Below are positions 8,911-19,092 of a DNA stretch of 64,000 nt, piece after piece. The position numbers were made by a program, and so were the translations under genes. Every line of letters begins with the position of its first letter. Positions within the stretch are counted from its first letter, which is position 1. Source of the DNA: Bacteroides nordii WAL 11050 = JCM 12987 (GTDB lineage: Bacteria > Bacteroidota > Bacteroidia > Bacteroidales > Bacteroidaceae); assembly GCA_000613465.1 (NCBI GenBank), contig BAJA01000007.1, positions 1-64,000 of the forward strand. The letters are read 5' to 3'. Below the pieces are notes generated by a model. The model saw only the letters and a list, made by a program, of their open reading frames with translations, was not told the origin of the DNA and ran no database searches.

Positions 8911-9465
8911 ATGGATGACATTTTACTCGTTCAGCAACTAAAAAAAGGAAATCAACTTGCTTTCACCACTCTTTATAAAAAGTATGGTGCACAAGCTTTT
9001 GCACTGTCTTTTAAATACCTGTGCAGTAAAGAGTTGGCTGAGGATGCTGTACAGAATTTGTTTATGAAAATCTGGATAAAACGTGAAGAACTGGAAGAGG
9101 GTCGTCCTATTAATCGTTTTTTATTTACTGTTTTGAAGAACGATCTATTGAATATTCTGCGGGATTCAAAAAGTAATATTTTTGTATTGGATGATTGTTT
9201 GGAAATTCTCAATTATCTGGATGGAGAGGATACAGATTCTCAGGAATTTGACCAGGAGCAAGTTGAAATGATACGTAGTGCCGTAGAACAATTGTCTCCT
9301 CAAAGGAAAAAGATTTTTTCTATGAAAATATCCGGGAAGTATTCTAATCAGGAGATTGCAAACAGATTAAATCTGTCTATAAATACCATTAAATTTCAAT
9401 ATAGCCAGTCTTTGAAACAAATTAAAAAGTTGGTTCGTGAGCGTGCAATTATGCTGTTAATGTAA
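8911..9465 (+). CDS. ECF RNA polymerase sigma factor (PUL1)
   Basis: This 184-residue sigma-70 family protein of the Bacteroidetes ECF expansion has region 2 (AFTTLYKKYGAQAFALSFKYL with the DAVQNLFMKIW segment) and region 4 (LSPQRKKIFSMKISG then the helix-turn-helix YSNQEIANRLNLSINTIK). The ATG at 8911 is chosen because the frame upstream to 8848 is hydrophobic and unlike the family, while MDDILLVQQLKKGNQLAF is a typical N-terminus. It is the first gene of PUL1 and is followed by its FecR anti-sigma. It should turn on the downstream susC operon when SusC binds ligand. Confidence 0.92.
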   Translation: MDDILLVQQLKKGNQLAFTTLYKKYGAQAFALSFKYLCSKELAEDAVQNLFMKIWIKREELEEGRPINRFLFTVLKNDLLNILRDSKSNIFVLDDCLEILNYLDGEDTDSQEFDQEQVEMIRSAVEQLSPQRKKIFSMKISGKYSNQEIANRLNLSINTIKFQYSQSLKQIKKLVRERAIMLLM

Positions 9466-9586
9466 CTTTCGGATAGTCCAACGGGCATTCTTTTTTATCT
9501 TTCTTAAAATCTTTTTTTAAAATCAATGATTTTATATAATACTTTTCTATCCTCTTTGTGTACTATATATAAAGATCAGTAAAAAC

Positions 9587-10519
9587 ATGCGTTTGAATAA
9601 ACATAAAAATACAGCTCCGGAAATCATTAATTATATTGCTGAACATATAGACAGCGATATTGATTGTTTGCTAAGGAATGAACCTTTGGCTATGGGCGGG
9701 CGTGAGATGCCGGAGTTTGATGAATATAAAGTCTATCAGAATATACTTGATGAAGTAGATAAAAGAAAGAAGAGAGCGTTTTGGCCAGCTTTCAGGTGGG
9801 CGTGTGCCATCGTTTTACTCCTTTTCAATATCAGTTACTTTACCTATATAATAATGGAAGAGTGTACTCCTGAATATCAGGAGATATGTGCTTCCAAAGG
9901 AGAAAAGTTGATTGTGCTCTTGCCTGACGGTAGCCGCGTGTGGTTGAATGCTGATTCAAAGCTGGTTTATCCGGAACAATTTACGGGGAAAGAACGTCAG
10001 GTTTCCTTGGTTGGTGAAGCTTATTTTGAGGTAAAAAAGAATCCGGATAATCCCTTCATGGTACAGGCGGATGAGATGAAGATAAAAGTGACTGGAACCA
10101 GTTTTAATGTATCTGCTTATCCTTCTGACAAAAAAATAACCACCACACTTGATGAAGGAAAGATTATGATAGGACATTATGGTTCTAAATCTCCATTGTA
10201 TGAGATGCGCCCGGGACAAACAGCTGTTTATGAAAAAGGTAGTTCACTCTGTAAAATTCGGACAAATGAGTTTTATAAAGATGCTTCCGGATGGAAAGAG
10301 AATAGGTTGGTCTTTCGAAATACCCCTTTGGAAGAAGTGCTGGCAGTACTTTCAAGGCAGTTTGATGTTAATTTTGATATCCGTGGGACTAAGATAACCA
10401 CGTTCACATATAATTTTGTTTGTAAAGCCAATGATCTTGGAAACATTCTGGAGACAATGGCTTCGATAACTCCAATTAAATTTAATAAAATTTCAGAAGA
10501 TATCTATGAAGTGAGGTAA
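9587..10519 (+). CDS. FecR-family anti-sigma factor (PUL1)
   Basis: FecR proteins span the inner membrane, hold an ECF sigma inactive, and receive a signal from the STN domain of a TonB-dependent receptor. The 310-residue protein has a cytoplasmic N-terminal part of about 60 residues, one membrane segment around residues 63-88 (FRWACAIVLLLFNISYF), the periplasmic FecR domain (LPDGSRVWLNADSKLVYP, then VSLVGEAYFEV), and a C-terminal DUF4974-type domain (FRNTPLEEVLAVLSRQFDV). It lies 121 bases after the sigma gene and 39 bases before susC. Confidence 0.92.
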   Translation: MRLNKHKNTAPEIINYIAEHIDSDIDCLLRNEPLAMGGREMPEFDEYKVYQNILDEVDKRKKRAFWPAFRWACAIVLLLFNISYFTYIIMEECTPEYQEICASKGEKLIVLLPDGSRVWLNADSKLVYPEQFTGKERQVSLVGEAYFEVKKNPDNPFMVQADEMKIKVTGTSFNVSAYPSDKKITTTLDEGKIMIGHYGSKSPLYEMRPGQTAVYEKGSSLCKIRTNEFYKDASGWKENRLVFRNTPLEEVLAVLSRQFDVNFDIRGTKITTFTYNFVCKANDLGNILETMASITPIKFNKISEDIYEVR

Positions 10520-10558
10520 AAAATAATTAATCTAGTAACTTTATCAATTTCTAATTTT

Positions 10559-13500
10559 ATGAATGAAAATCACTTGTTTTCATACATCCGAAAATGGTGT
10601 ATGGTGTGCGGATTATGTCTTATTTTTCCGCTCATAGCTTACCCTCAGCAACAGAAAATTTCTGTGAATATTCGTAATTTGTCTCTCAAACAGGCTATGG
10701 AACAGATCAGTAAGCAGGCTGAAATGAATGTAGCTTATAGCAAAGAGTTTGTTGATACCAATAAGAAGGTTTCTTTGAAAGTTCAAAATGTGAAATTAGA
10801 GGATGCCCTTTCTTCTTTATTGAAAGGAATGAATATTGGTTTCCGTTTTTTGGATAATAGTATTCTGTTGTATAATAAAAATGAACAAAAAAAGGAAGAT
10901 ACTTCTTCTGATAAAAAGAAAGAAGTATCAGTAAATGGACAAGTCGTTGATAAAATGACAGGAGAGCCGATTGTAGGTGCTACAATATCAGTTGTAGGTA
11001 CTTCTACGGGTACAATTACTGATATTGACGGAAATTATTCGTTGAAAGTAGATGAAGGAAGTACGTTACTTTTCTCTTTTATAGGTTACACAGAGGTAAA
11101 ACAAGTTGTTCGCCAACCAGGAAAGCTGGATGTGACTTTAGTGGAAAGTGCAATTCAATTGAATGATGTAGTTGTGGTTGGTTATGGAGTGCAGAAGAAA
11201 GTAAATCTGACAGGTGCTGTATCTATGGTGAAAGGAGATGTTTTAGAAAACAGGCCAATCTCAAATGTAAGTACAGGTTTACAAGGACTTTTGCCTGGTG
11301 TTACAATTACTTCTTCATCTGGTCAACCGGGAGCTGTTCCTGATATTAAGATACGTGGTGTGAATACTATTAACAGTAGTACTTCTCCTCTTATATTAAT
11401 AGATGGTGTGGCTGGTGGTGATATGAATCTTCTGAATCCAGGTGATATTGAGAGTGTTTCAGTACTTAAAGATGCTGCTTCTGCTTCTATTTATGGTGCA
11501 CGTGCAGCAAATGGCGTTATCTTGATTACAACAAAGAAAGGTAAGCAGAAAGAAAAAGCGACATTGACTTATTCTGGCTATATCGGTTTACAAACTCCGA
11601 CGGCACTTCCTGAATTGGTTAATGGTAGGCAGTATATGGAGTTGTCTAATGAGGCGATGGCTGCAGCGGGATTTTCAAAACCTTATAATGATGAAGCATT
11701 TTCAAAATATGATTCAGGAAATTATCCTAATGAATATTCGAATACGGATTGGATTGGTGAAATATTCAAAAAGAGTAGTTTGCAAACAAGCCATTCTTTA
11801 AGTGTTAGAGGTGGTAGTGAGAAAAGTGGTTATTTTATGTCTTACGGATATTTAAACCAAGATGGTCTAGTGGTAGGAGATGCTTTTGATTCCAAAAGAC
11901 ATAATGCTCGAATTAGCGTAAATACAGAGGTCTTTGATAGATTAAAATTGAATGGCACTGTTAGTTTTGTTGATTATTATCGCCGTGCTTCGGGTTTTTC
12001 AGGTGCATCCGGTGTATTTAGGTTAGCCCAACGAAATTCTCCTTTATTACCTGTTAAGTGGCAACAGCAAGATGAAAACGGAAATTGGGTCGATTCAGAG
12101 AATTGGTCAAATGGTTCTGTAAAAAATCCTCTTTCTATAGCTTATGATGGTGGTACAGAACAAAGGAAGTCACGAACACTAAATACGATTATAGGTGCTG
12201 ATTTAAAAATTATAGAAGGTTTAAATTTAGGTGGGCAATATGCAGCTAATTACTATTTTAGAGAGACGGATGAGTATAATCCGGTTTTACCAGAGTATTA
12301 TGCAGACGGAACACCTGATCCTCAAAATAAAAATTTGCGTAATTATGTATATCAGGCACATCAGGATGCTCTGACTCAAAGCTTCCAATTAACATTGAAT
12401 TATAATAAGAGTATCAAATTACATGAATTTGGTGCATTATTAGGTTTTTCTCAGGAATGGTATGATTTTAGTGATTTAGATGGTAGTAGAAAAAATATTC
12501 TTTTAGATGATATTTATGTATTAGATGCTGGAACTGAAGATATCACGAATGGCGGTGGTAAAGATTCTTGGGCATTACGTTCTTATTTTGGGCGTATTAA
12601 TTATGCTTATAATGAGAAATATTTGTTTGAAGCTAATATGCGTATTGATGGTACTTCTCGATTTGCAAAGAATAATCGTTGGGGATATTTCCCTTCATTT
12701 TCTGTTGGATGGAACTTTTCTCGTGAGAATTTTATGAGATTTGCTGATTCTGTTCTGAAATCAGGAAAACTTAGAGCTTCTTGGGGTGAACTTGGTAATC
12801 AAAATGTTGGTAGTGATTATTACCCTTATCTGACTCCAATTGAAAGAATTGAAAAGAGTTATCCTATTGGAGGCATTAATAATATTGGTTTTGCTCAAAA
12901 AAAATTGGGAAATATGAATATTAAGTGGGAAACTATCCGGATGTTGAATATCGGTATTGATTTGAGCTTCTTTGAAAACCGTCTAACTACATCATTTGAT
13001 TGGTTTAAGAAAGAGAATATTAATGCTCTGGTAAAACCTATTTATCCTACTATCGTTGGTGTAACGGGAACAGCTAATTTACCATTTGAGAATATGGGTA
13101 AAATTGAAAATAAAGGTTGGGAATGGGATATTTCTTGGCGTGATAGAATCGGAGAAGTGAAATATAGTATGTCATTTAACATATCTGATGCAAAGAATAA
13201 AATTGTTGACTTAGGAAAGAGCGAGCCGACTTTAGCGGATAAAATAAGAAGAGTGGGTGATCCTATCAATGCTTTTTATGGATATTTGACTGATGGGTTG
13301 GCACAAATATCTGATTTTGGTGGACAAAATGCAGATGGAAGATATATTAATCCTAATTTTGCTATACCTAAGGCTTCGGAAAGTATAGTACAACCAGGTG
13401 ATATTAAGTACAGAGATATTAGTGGTCCGAATGGTAGTCCGGATGGAGTAATTGACAATTATGATAAGGTGGTATTTGGGGATCCCTATCCTCATTATAC

Positions 13501-13963
13501 GTATTCTTTCAAGGGTGCTGTGGAATGGAAAGGTTGGGATTTTAGTTTTTATCTACAAGGTGTAGGTAAAGTGAATGGTTATCTGAAAGATGAGGCTCGT
13601 CATTGTTTTATTAATGATTATTCTGTACCTAAAGTAGAACATTTGGATAGATGGACACCTAATAATCCGAATGCAGCTTATCCAAGACTGTATCAAGCTC
13701 AGACTCATAATTTATTATTTAGTGACTATTGGCTGGAAGATGCTTCATATTTACGGTTGAAAAATGTTCAATTGGGATATACTTTTCCAAAAAAATGGAT
13801 TAATAGTTTGGGACTTTCCAATTTAAGGGTATACGCTTCTGCCGATAATTTGTTGACATTTACTAAATATTTTGGAGCTTATGACCCGGAAGTACGTGAA
13901 ACGTCTGGTGATTCTTATCCGCAGGTGAAAACCTATGTGTTTGGTTTATCTGTTTCATTTTAA
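10559..13963 (+). CDS. SusC-like TonB-dependent transporter with STN domain (PUL1)
   Basis: This outer-membrane importer pulls glycan fragments captured by SusD into the periplasm. The 1,134-residue protein has a signal peptide (res 1-30). An STN signalling domain (about 31-88) contacts FecR. A carboxypeptidase-D-like beta-sandwich (about 122-205) is followed by the plug beginning at VVVVGYG (about 203), containing GARAANGVILITTKKG, and a 22-strand barrel ending in aromatic YVFGLSVSF. The STN domain marks it as a signalling transporter, matching the sigma/FecR pair just upstream. The coding sequence is AT-rich compared with genes after 25 kb. There is no frameshift across its 3.4 kb. Confidence 0.95.
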   Translation: MNENHLFSYIRKWCMVCGLCLIFPLIAYPQQQKISVNIRNLSLKQAMEQISKQAEMNVAYSKEFVDTNKKVSLKVQNVKLEDALSSLLKGMNIGFRFLDNSILLYNKNEQKKEDTSSDKKKEVSVNGQVVDKMTGEPIVGATISVVGTSTGTITDIDGNYSLKVDEGSTLLFSFIGYTEVKQVVRQPGKLDVTLVESAIQLNDVVVVGYGVQKKVNLTGAVSMVKGDVLENRPISNVSTGLQGLLPGVTITSSSGQPGAVPDIKIRGVNTINSSTSPLILIDGVAGGDMNLLNPGDIESVSVLKDAASASIYGARAANGVILITTKKGKQKEKATLTYSGYIGLQTPTALPELVNGRQYMELSNEAMAAAGFSKPYNDEAFSKYDSGNYPNEYSNTDWIGEIFKKSSLQTSHSLSVRGGSEKSGYFMSYGYLNQDGLVVGDAFDSKRHNARISVNTEVFDRLKLNGTVSFVDYYRRASGFSGASGVFRLAQRNSPLLPVKWQQQDENGNWVDSENWSNGSVKNPLSIAYDGGTEQRKSRTLNTIIGADLKIIEGLNLGGQYAANYYFRETDEYNPVLPEYYADGTPDPQNKNLRNYVYQAHQDALTQSFQLTLNYNKSIKLHEFGALLGFSQEWYDFSDLDGSRKNILLDDIYVLDAGTEDITNGGGKDSWALRSYFGRINYAYNEKYLFEANMRIDGTSRFAKNNRWGYFPSFSVGWNFSRENFMRFADSVLKSGKLRASWGELGNQNVGSDYYPYLTPIERIEKSYPIGGINNIGFAQKKLGNMNIKWETIRMLNIGIDLSFFENRLTTSFDWFKKENINALVKPIYPTIVGVTGTANLPFENMGKIENKGWEWDISWRDRIGEVKYSMSFNISDAKNKIVDLGKSEPTLADKIRRVGDPINAFYGYLTDGLAQISDFGGQNADGRYINPNFAIPKASESIVQPGDIKYRDISGPNGSPDGVIDNYDKVVFGDPYPHYTYSFKGAVEWKGWDFSFYLQGVGKVNGYLKDEARHCFINDYSVPKVEHLDRWTPNNPNAAYPRLYQAQTHNLLFSDYWLEDASYLRLKNVQLGYTFPKKWINSLGLSNLRVYASADNLLTFTKYFGAYDPEVRETSGDSYPQVKTYVFGLSVSF

Positions 13964-13983
13964 TAATGATAATAAATACTGAT

Positions 13984-15711
13984 ATGAAAACTATAAAATA
14001 TATTTTAGTATTGCTTTTGTTTTGGGTTAATACTTCATGTGCCGACTTTTTAGACAGATATCCACAAGATTCTGTTACTAATGAAACTTATTGGAAAACA
14101 GAAGAACAGCTACGGGCAGCTCTATACCCCTGTTATGAAGCTTTTGAATATGAATTAATGATAAAATGGGCTGAGTCCACTGCGGAAACTGTAATGTGGG
14201 GAGATAAAAATAGTGGATTGAGTAAAGTTTCCGGAGGGAAACATGCTTATACGGATGGTTTTCCATTTACTTCCTATTGGAGGTATTCTTATGGTCATAT
14301 TTATACATGTAATAATTTCTTGGATAATTATGATAAAGCAGAGATTGAACAGGATGTAAAGGATGTATATGCAGCTGAAGTAAAAGTGATAAGAGCGTGG
14401 CTCTATTTTATGTTAACTACTTTTTATGGTGATGTACCTTGGGTTGATCATGTGATAACAGCCGATGAAGCCTATGTACCTCGTACGTCGAGAAATCAAA
14501 TTATTGATTATTTGATGAATGATTTGGAATGGGCCGCATCCAAATTACCTGAGGAAAGACAATTGGGAACTAATGTTGGGCGTATTGACCGATGGGGGGC
14601 ATTGGCTATGCAAGCACGTATAGCATTGCAAAATGAACGATATGATATTGCTGCGAAAGCTGCGAAGGAGGTTATAGATAAAGGACCTTATGGGTTATAT
14701 GATTATGAAAAGATATACCAGTTAGAAGGTGATGTAGAAGTTAACCCAGATAATAATGAATCAATTATTTATAGTGTTTACATCAAGGATGTGCGTATGA
14801 ATAATATGCCTAATGAAACTTGTTGCCCTACGGATTTTATCCGTTTTAATCCTTCAAAAACATTAGTGGATGCTTATTTATGTACAGATGGAATGCCTGC
14901 TAAAGCGGGGTTGGAGTATTATAAACAGACGAATATTAAAACTTCTCCTCTTTATAAATATCCGGAAGAACACTATGTTGATTATTTTCAGAATAGAGAT
15001 CCTCGTATGAAAATGACCTTGTATGCCCCCGGAGATGAATGGCCGGGTGGTGATGACGGAGATGCAGAATATCGTAAGCCCAATCCGATATTTAATCTGC
15101 CTCGTTTTTCCTCTCTTCAACCTGGAAGAAACGGAGCTAACGGGATTACTGGATTTTATTTTAAAAAATACAATGTAAAATCAATTGCGGGTAATTATAA
15201 TATATCTCACAATAATTTGAATGTAATTCGCTTTCCTGAGGTTTTGTTGATTTATGCGGAGGCCCTTTATAAAACGAAAGGTACTTTATCTCAAGATGAT
15301 CTCGACTATACAGTCAATAAATTAAGAGACCGTGTGGGGATGCATAGAATGAATCTGGATGAATTGACTGAATGGAATCTTGATCTTTGGACAGAATTGA
15401 AAAGAGAACGTCGAGTAGAATTGTCTTTTGATGGAATGAGATACGCTGATGTGATGCGTTGGAAAGAAGGTGAACTTAGATTTGGACGTGCTATAACAGG
15501 GCCGAGTCTTAAAGTCTGTATGAATGATTTGGGTGCTAATCCTTATCCTGATACTGGCGTTGATGAGTTTGGAGATGTGATATATGAGAAATCAAAGGTT
15601 GAAGGTGGAGCTCGTTATTTTGATCCGGCTATGCATTATCTATGGCCGGTCCCTTACGAAGAGAGAGTGAAAAATCCACTTCTAGGACAAAATCCTGGAT
15701 GGCCTGAATAA
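13984..15711 (+). CDS. SusD-like glycan-binding lipoprotein (PUL1)
   Basis: SusD-like proteins sit as a lid on SusC and bind the oligosaccharide. The ATG at 13984 is preferred over that at 13966 because it gives a proper lipoprotein signal (MKTIKYILVLLLF) with the cysteine in WVNTSCADFLDR about residue 19. The 575-residue protein has the family landmarks LDRYPQDSVTNETYWKTEEQL, TPR-like helices (AEVKVIRAWLYFML..FYGDVPWV), FPEVLLIYAEALY and the C-terminal YLWPVPYEER. The distance to susC is 20 bases. A stem-loop follows the stop. Confidence 0.94.
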   Translation: MKTIKYILVLLLFWVNTSCADFLDRYPQDSVTNETYWKTEEQLRAALYPCYEAFEYELMIKWAESTAETVMWGDKNSGLSKVSGGKHAYTDGFPFTSYWRYSYGHIYTCNNFLDNYDKAEIEQDVKDVYAAEVKVIRAWLYFMLTTFYGDVPWVDHVITADEAYVPRTSRNQIIDYLMNDLEWAASKLPEERQLGTNVGRIDRWGALAMQARIALQNERYDIAAKAAKEVIDKGPYGLYDYEKIYQLEGDVEVNPDNNESIIYSVYIKDVRMNNMPNETCCPTDFIRFNPSKTLVDAYLCTDGMPAKAGLEYYKQTNIKTSPLYKYPEEHYVDYFQNRDPRMKMTLYAPGDEWPGGDDGDAEYRKPNPIFNLPRFSSLQPGRNGANGITGFYFKKYNVKSIAGNYNISHNNLNVIRFPEVLLIYAEALYKTKGTLSQDDLDYTVNKLRDRVGMHRMNLDELTEWNLDLWTELKRERRVELSFDGMRYADVMRWKEGELRFGRAITGPSLKVCMNDLGANPYPDTGVDEFGDVIYEKSKVEGGARYFDPAMHYLWPVPYEERVKNPLLGQNPGWPE

Positions 15712-15723
15712 ATGAATCAGAAT

Positions 15724-15755
15724 GTCATAGATTTCGTATAACCGGAATCTATGAC
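15724..15755 (+). other. Stem-loop downstream of PUL1 susD
   Basis: GTCATAGATT (15724-15733) and AATCTATGAC (15746-15755) form a perfect 10-bp stem just after the susD stop. No T-run follows. It may protect the 3' end of the susCD message or reduce read-through into the enzyme genes. Confidence 0.6.
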
Positions 15756-15791
15756 TTACGATACTTCTACTAAAAACTAAAAAAAATAATT

Positions 15792-16646
15792 ATGAAAAAA
15801 ATTTTATTGATATTTCTTTGTTTGAGTTTTTCATTTTTGGGTTGTAGCCAGAATGATGAACCTGGAACTGATTCTGGATGGGATACAGGTGGTAGTGTAG
15901 AAAGTAAATTGACAGTGATGAGTTATAATATCAGGCATTGTGCCCCTTATTATGGTACGTCAGAAGCAACGGTAGCAAATGTTAATAATGTAGCTGAAGT
16001 TATCAAAAGGATTAAACCAGATGTGATTTTGTTACAAGAAGTCGATCAGTGTACTAAGCGAAGTCTCGGAATAGATCAAGCTAAAGAACTGGCGAAGTTA
16101 GCTGGTTACCCGTACTACTATTTCTTTAAACAGAAAGATCTTGAAACAGGTGGTGCGTACGGAGCCGCTATTCTTTCTTCATTTTATATGAGTGAAATAG
16201 TGAATCATGAGCTACCAAAAGTAATTGACGGGTTGACAATTACAGGTAGCAATGTTTTGGGTACTGCCAAGATAAAATTTAATGAGGCTACTATTTATCT
16301 GGCGGTGACGCATCTATCTGTTACTCAAGCGGAGAAAGACAGGCAATTTCCGATTATATTGAAAGAATTATCCTTAAAGGGAGAGGCGCCGGTTATTGTT
16401 GCAGGCGATTTTAATTCAAAACCGGATAATTCGATTATCAAAAAGCTTGATGAAGCAGGATTTATTAGAACGAACACTGATCCGATGAAGTTTACGATAC
16501 CTTCTAATGCACCTAACCGGGAGTTGGATTACATTGCTTACAAACCTGAAAAACAATTTAGTGTGATTTCTCATACTGTGTTTACAGGTATAAATGCTTC
16601 TGATCATTTACCTATTGTATCTGTATTAAACGTATTAAAACCCTAA
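15792..16646 (+). CDS. EEP-family (endonuclease/exonuclease/phosphatase) lipoprotein 1
   Basis: A 284-residue exported protein with a lipobox (FSFLGC, Cys about residue 18). The EEP fold has the metal-site motifs LTVMSYNIRH, LLQEVDQ, GDFNSKPDN and ASDHLPIVS. Family members cut phosphodiesters or phosphomonoesters in nucleic acids, sphingomyelin or inositol phosphates. In a PUL the likely target is a phosphorylated glycan or lipid head group; this is inference. Only 5 bases separate it from a second EEP gene. A Gly/Ser/Asp-rich linker after the lipobox fits surface or periplasmic tethering. Confidence 0.85.
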   Translation: MKKILLIFLCLSFSFLGCSQNDEPGTDSGWDTGGSVESKLTVMSYNIRHCAPYYGTSEATVANVNNVAEVIKRIKPDVILLQEVDQCTKRSLGIDQAKELAKLAGYPYYYFFKQKDLETGGAYGAAILSSFYMSEIVNHELPKVIDGLTITGSNVLGTAKIKFNEATIYLAVTHLSVTQAEKDRQFPIILKELSLKGEAPVIVAGDFNSKPDNSIIKKLDEAGFIRTNTDPMKFTIPSNAPNRELDYIAYKPEKQFSVISHTVFTGINASDHLPIVSVLNVLKP

Positions 16647-16651
16647 CAAAG

Positions 16652-17428
16652 ATGAGAATATTAAGAAATTGCTTATTGATTTTGTATTTGCTATTGGTTG
16701 GAAATACATATGCTCAGGATACTTTGAGAGTGAAAGTTATGACTTATAATCTAAGATTTGGTGAGTTGGCAGAGTTGAAAGATCTGGCTGCACATATAAA
16801 GTCTTTTAATCCTGATTTTGTAGCACTTCAGGAAGTTGACTCTAAAACCAATCGTGATCGTACACCTCATCAGAGAGGAAAGGATTTTATATCGGAATTA
16901 GCTTATTATACTGGCATGTTCGGTTTATATGGCAAAACAATTGAATATAAAGGAGGGTATTATGGTATTGGAATTCTCTCAAAATACCCTTATATCAAGA
17001 TTCAGAAAACGCTTTTACCTCAACTTGGAAAAGATTATGAACAACGTGTTTTGTTAGAGGGGCTTTTTGAAATGAACGGCGATACCATTGTTTTTGCTTC
17101 TACCCATTTGGATGCTAAGCTTACAAAAACGAGGGAATTACAAGCTGAATTTATTAATAATCATTTTAGAAAAGTGGATTATCCTACTATACTTGGAGGA
17201 GATTTTAATTCTGATGTTTCCTCTAAAGTGATTAAAGAGTTAAAACAGGAATGGTTCTGTGATGCTGATATGACTCCTACTGTACCGGCATGGAAACCTT
17301 ATCGAAAGATAGATTTCCTGTTTGCCAAACCGCAGAAAGGTTGGAAAGTAATTCGTACCCAAACAATCCAATCCGTGTTGTCAGATCATTTGCCTATTAT
17401 CACGGAATTGGAATATATAAGGCCTTAA
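16652..17428 (+). CDS. EEP-family (endonuclease/exonuclease/phosphatase) protein 2
   Basis: A 258-residue secreted EEP-fold protein with a cleavable signal peptide (ending NTYAQD, about residue 22) instead of a lipobox. The catalytic motifs are present: VMTYNLRFGE, ALQEVDSKTNRDRT, the GGDFNSD metal site and LSDHLPIIT. It is divergent from the preceding EEP protein and probably soluble in the periplasm. A tethered and a soluble phosphatase side by side may act in sequence. The substrate is unknown. Confidence 0.85.
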   Translation: MRILRNCLLILYLLLVGNTYAQDTLRVKVMTYNLRFGELAELKDLAAHIKSFNPDFVALQEVDSKTNRDRTPHQRGKDFISELAYYTGMFGLYGKTIEYKGGYYGIGILSKYPYIKIQKTLLPQLGKDYEQRVLLEGLFEMNGDTIVFASTHLDAKLTKTRELQAEFINNHFRKVDYPTILGGDFNSDVSSKVIKELKQEWFCDADMTPTVPAWKPYRKIDFLFAKPQKGWKVIRTQTIQSVLSDHLPIITELEYIRP

Positions 17429-17543
17429 AAAGGAAAGCTCTTGAAATAACTTGAGTCTGATAAGTGAGGAATATGAAATGATAAATTAACATCGGACTTA
17501 CATTACCATACCGTTTATGTTAAACATTTAAATGTATTTTATT

Positions 17544-19076
17544 ATGAAAAAAATTACAGGTTTATTTTTTGTATTTGCATTTTTTACAAGTGTATTATGT
17601 GCAAAATCTATTGAAGTAACTACATCTGAAATGGATGTAACAATTGCCGGTTCATTGCCGTATGTGATTGAAAATGCTGAATCGGGCAGTATTATTGAAT
17701 TTAATTTTGATGGTGAAGAGCTTGATTATGGCGAAGGGACTGGGATTATTATCAAGGGTAAAAATCTGACAATAAATGGTATAAACAAAAAAAACGGGAA
17801 ACGTGTGTTTATTAAAGGGGTACAATCCCTGTTTACGGTCAGTGAATCGTCAGAACTTTCTTTGAATGACCTGATAATTGATGGTTTCAAAAGTATTGCC
17901 ATCAGATTGAGTGGTAGTTCTGTTTTGAATGTTGACAACTGTCAGTTCTCAAATAATTATGAAGCAGTTCCAGGTGCAATTAATAACGGTGGAGTGATAC
18001 GTGTCAGTAGTGCAAAAGCCGTGTTGAAGAACTCTTTGTTCATCAAGAATAGATGTGGAGGTTCCTATGGTGGTGGAGCGGTCTGTGCTTATGCAGCATC
18101 GGAATTGCGCGTTGAGAATTGTTCTTTTGTAGAAAATGAAGGTGCTGCAGGTGGTGCTATTGGAATAAACGCGACAGCTAAAAATGTTTCTCCTATTGTT
18201 TACATTGCTAACTCAACTTTTGCTAATAACATTGCTGATGGTCGTGGTGGGGCTATCTATATGCAGACAGGAACTACGGTAGATATTTTTTCTCCAGTAA
18301 TTGTCAATTGTACGTTTGTAGGAAATCTGGGGAATAATGGTGGAGCTCTTTGTGTATGGTCGCGAGCTACAACTTCTATGAAACCGACTTTCGTTAATAA
18401 TTTATTTGCTGAGAATTATAGTAGCACGTGGTTGGAGGATGAGACTCAATATGATATTTTAGCTTTTTATATGGGTGGTGAGTTAGATGGAAACAATCAG
18501 CCAATACCGCAAACGGTTTTTCCGACTTGTATGAATAACTTGTATGTTTTTGCTTCTAAAGATTTTTTCAAGGACTCTTCTAATAAGCAAATAGATTTTA
18601 ACAATAATACTATTTTTAAAGCCATAGAAAAGAATCCATGGGATGAAGGTGATATGTCATTTAATCATCAAACGAGTGTGCTGGAAAGTGATAGGATGGT
18701 TGCTATGATTGCCGAGAATAGTATTGCTTTAGGTGCAGGAGTTGCTGCTGTAAGTGGTATTGAAATTCCGACTACAGATCAATTGGGTAAAGTACGCCCT
18801 GCTACACCTTCTGTGGGTGCGGTAGAATATTCTGTACCTAGTGGCATTGGAAATACTACTGCAGATGAATGTGAAATTAAAGTTTATAACGTAGGTCATA
18901 ACATATATGTGAGTGGTATTCAAGAAACGGCTATTGTAAAGATATATGACTTAACAGGAAAACTGGTTTTTGAAAATGTGGTAAAAAACGACGTGGCAAC
19001 AACGGTAAATATAAGTACAGGTATGTATATTGCCAAGGTAGATAATGAGACTGTGAAATTCGTTGTTTCTGAATAA
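17544..19076 (+). CDS. Secreted right-handed beta-helix protein with sorting-domain-like C-terminus
   Basis: After a signal peptide (ending VLCAKS, about residue 20), roughly residues 40-320 form repeated short strands with Asn and Gly turns (DNCQFSNNYE, ENCSFVENEGAAGGA, ANSTFANNIADGRGG, VNCTFVGNLGNNGG). This is the hallmark of a parallel beta-helix as in polysaccharide lyases and chondroitinase-B-like repeats. I see no convincing lyase active site. The last 65 residues (IVKIYDLTGKLVFEN...STGMYIAKV) resemble a T9SS type-A sorting/Por tail. ATG at 17544 is chosen over 17532 to start the signal peptide. It may bind or cleave the glycan; function unknown. Confidence 0.75.
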   Translation: MKKITGLFFVFAFFTSVLCAKSIEVTTSEMDVTIAGSLPYVIENAESGSIIEFNFDGEELDYGEGTGIIIKGKNLTINGINKKNGKRVFIKGVQSLFTVSESSELSLNDLIIDGFKSIAIRLSGSSVLNVDNCQFSNNYEAVPGAINNGGVIRVSSAKAVLKNSLFIKNRCGGSYGGGAVCAYAASELRVENCSFVENEGAAGGAIGINATAKNVSPIVYIANSTFANNIADGRGGAIYMQTGTTVDIFSPVIVNCTFVGNLGNNGGALCVWSRATTSMKPTFVNNLFAENYSSTWLEDETQYDILAFYMGGELDGNNQPIPQTVFPTCMNNLYVFASKDFFKDSSNKQIDFNNNTIFKAIEKNPWDEGDMSFNHQTSVLESDRMVAMIAENSIALGAGVAAVSGIEIPTTDQLGKVRPATPSVGAVEYSVPSGIGNTTADECEIKVYNVGHNIYVSGIQETAIVKIYDLTGKLVFENVVKNDVATTVNISTGMYIAKVDNETVKFVVSE

Positions 19077-19092
19077 AACAGGAGACTGATAG

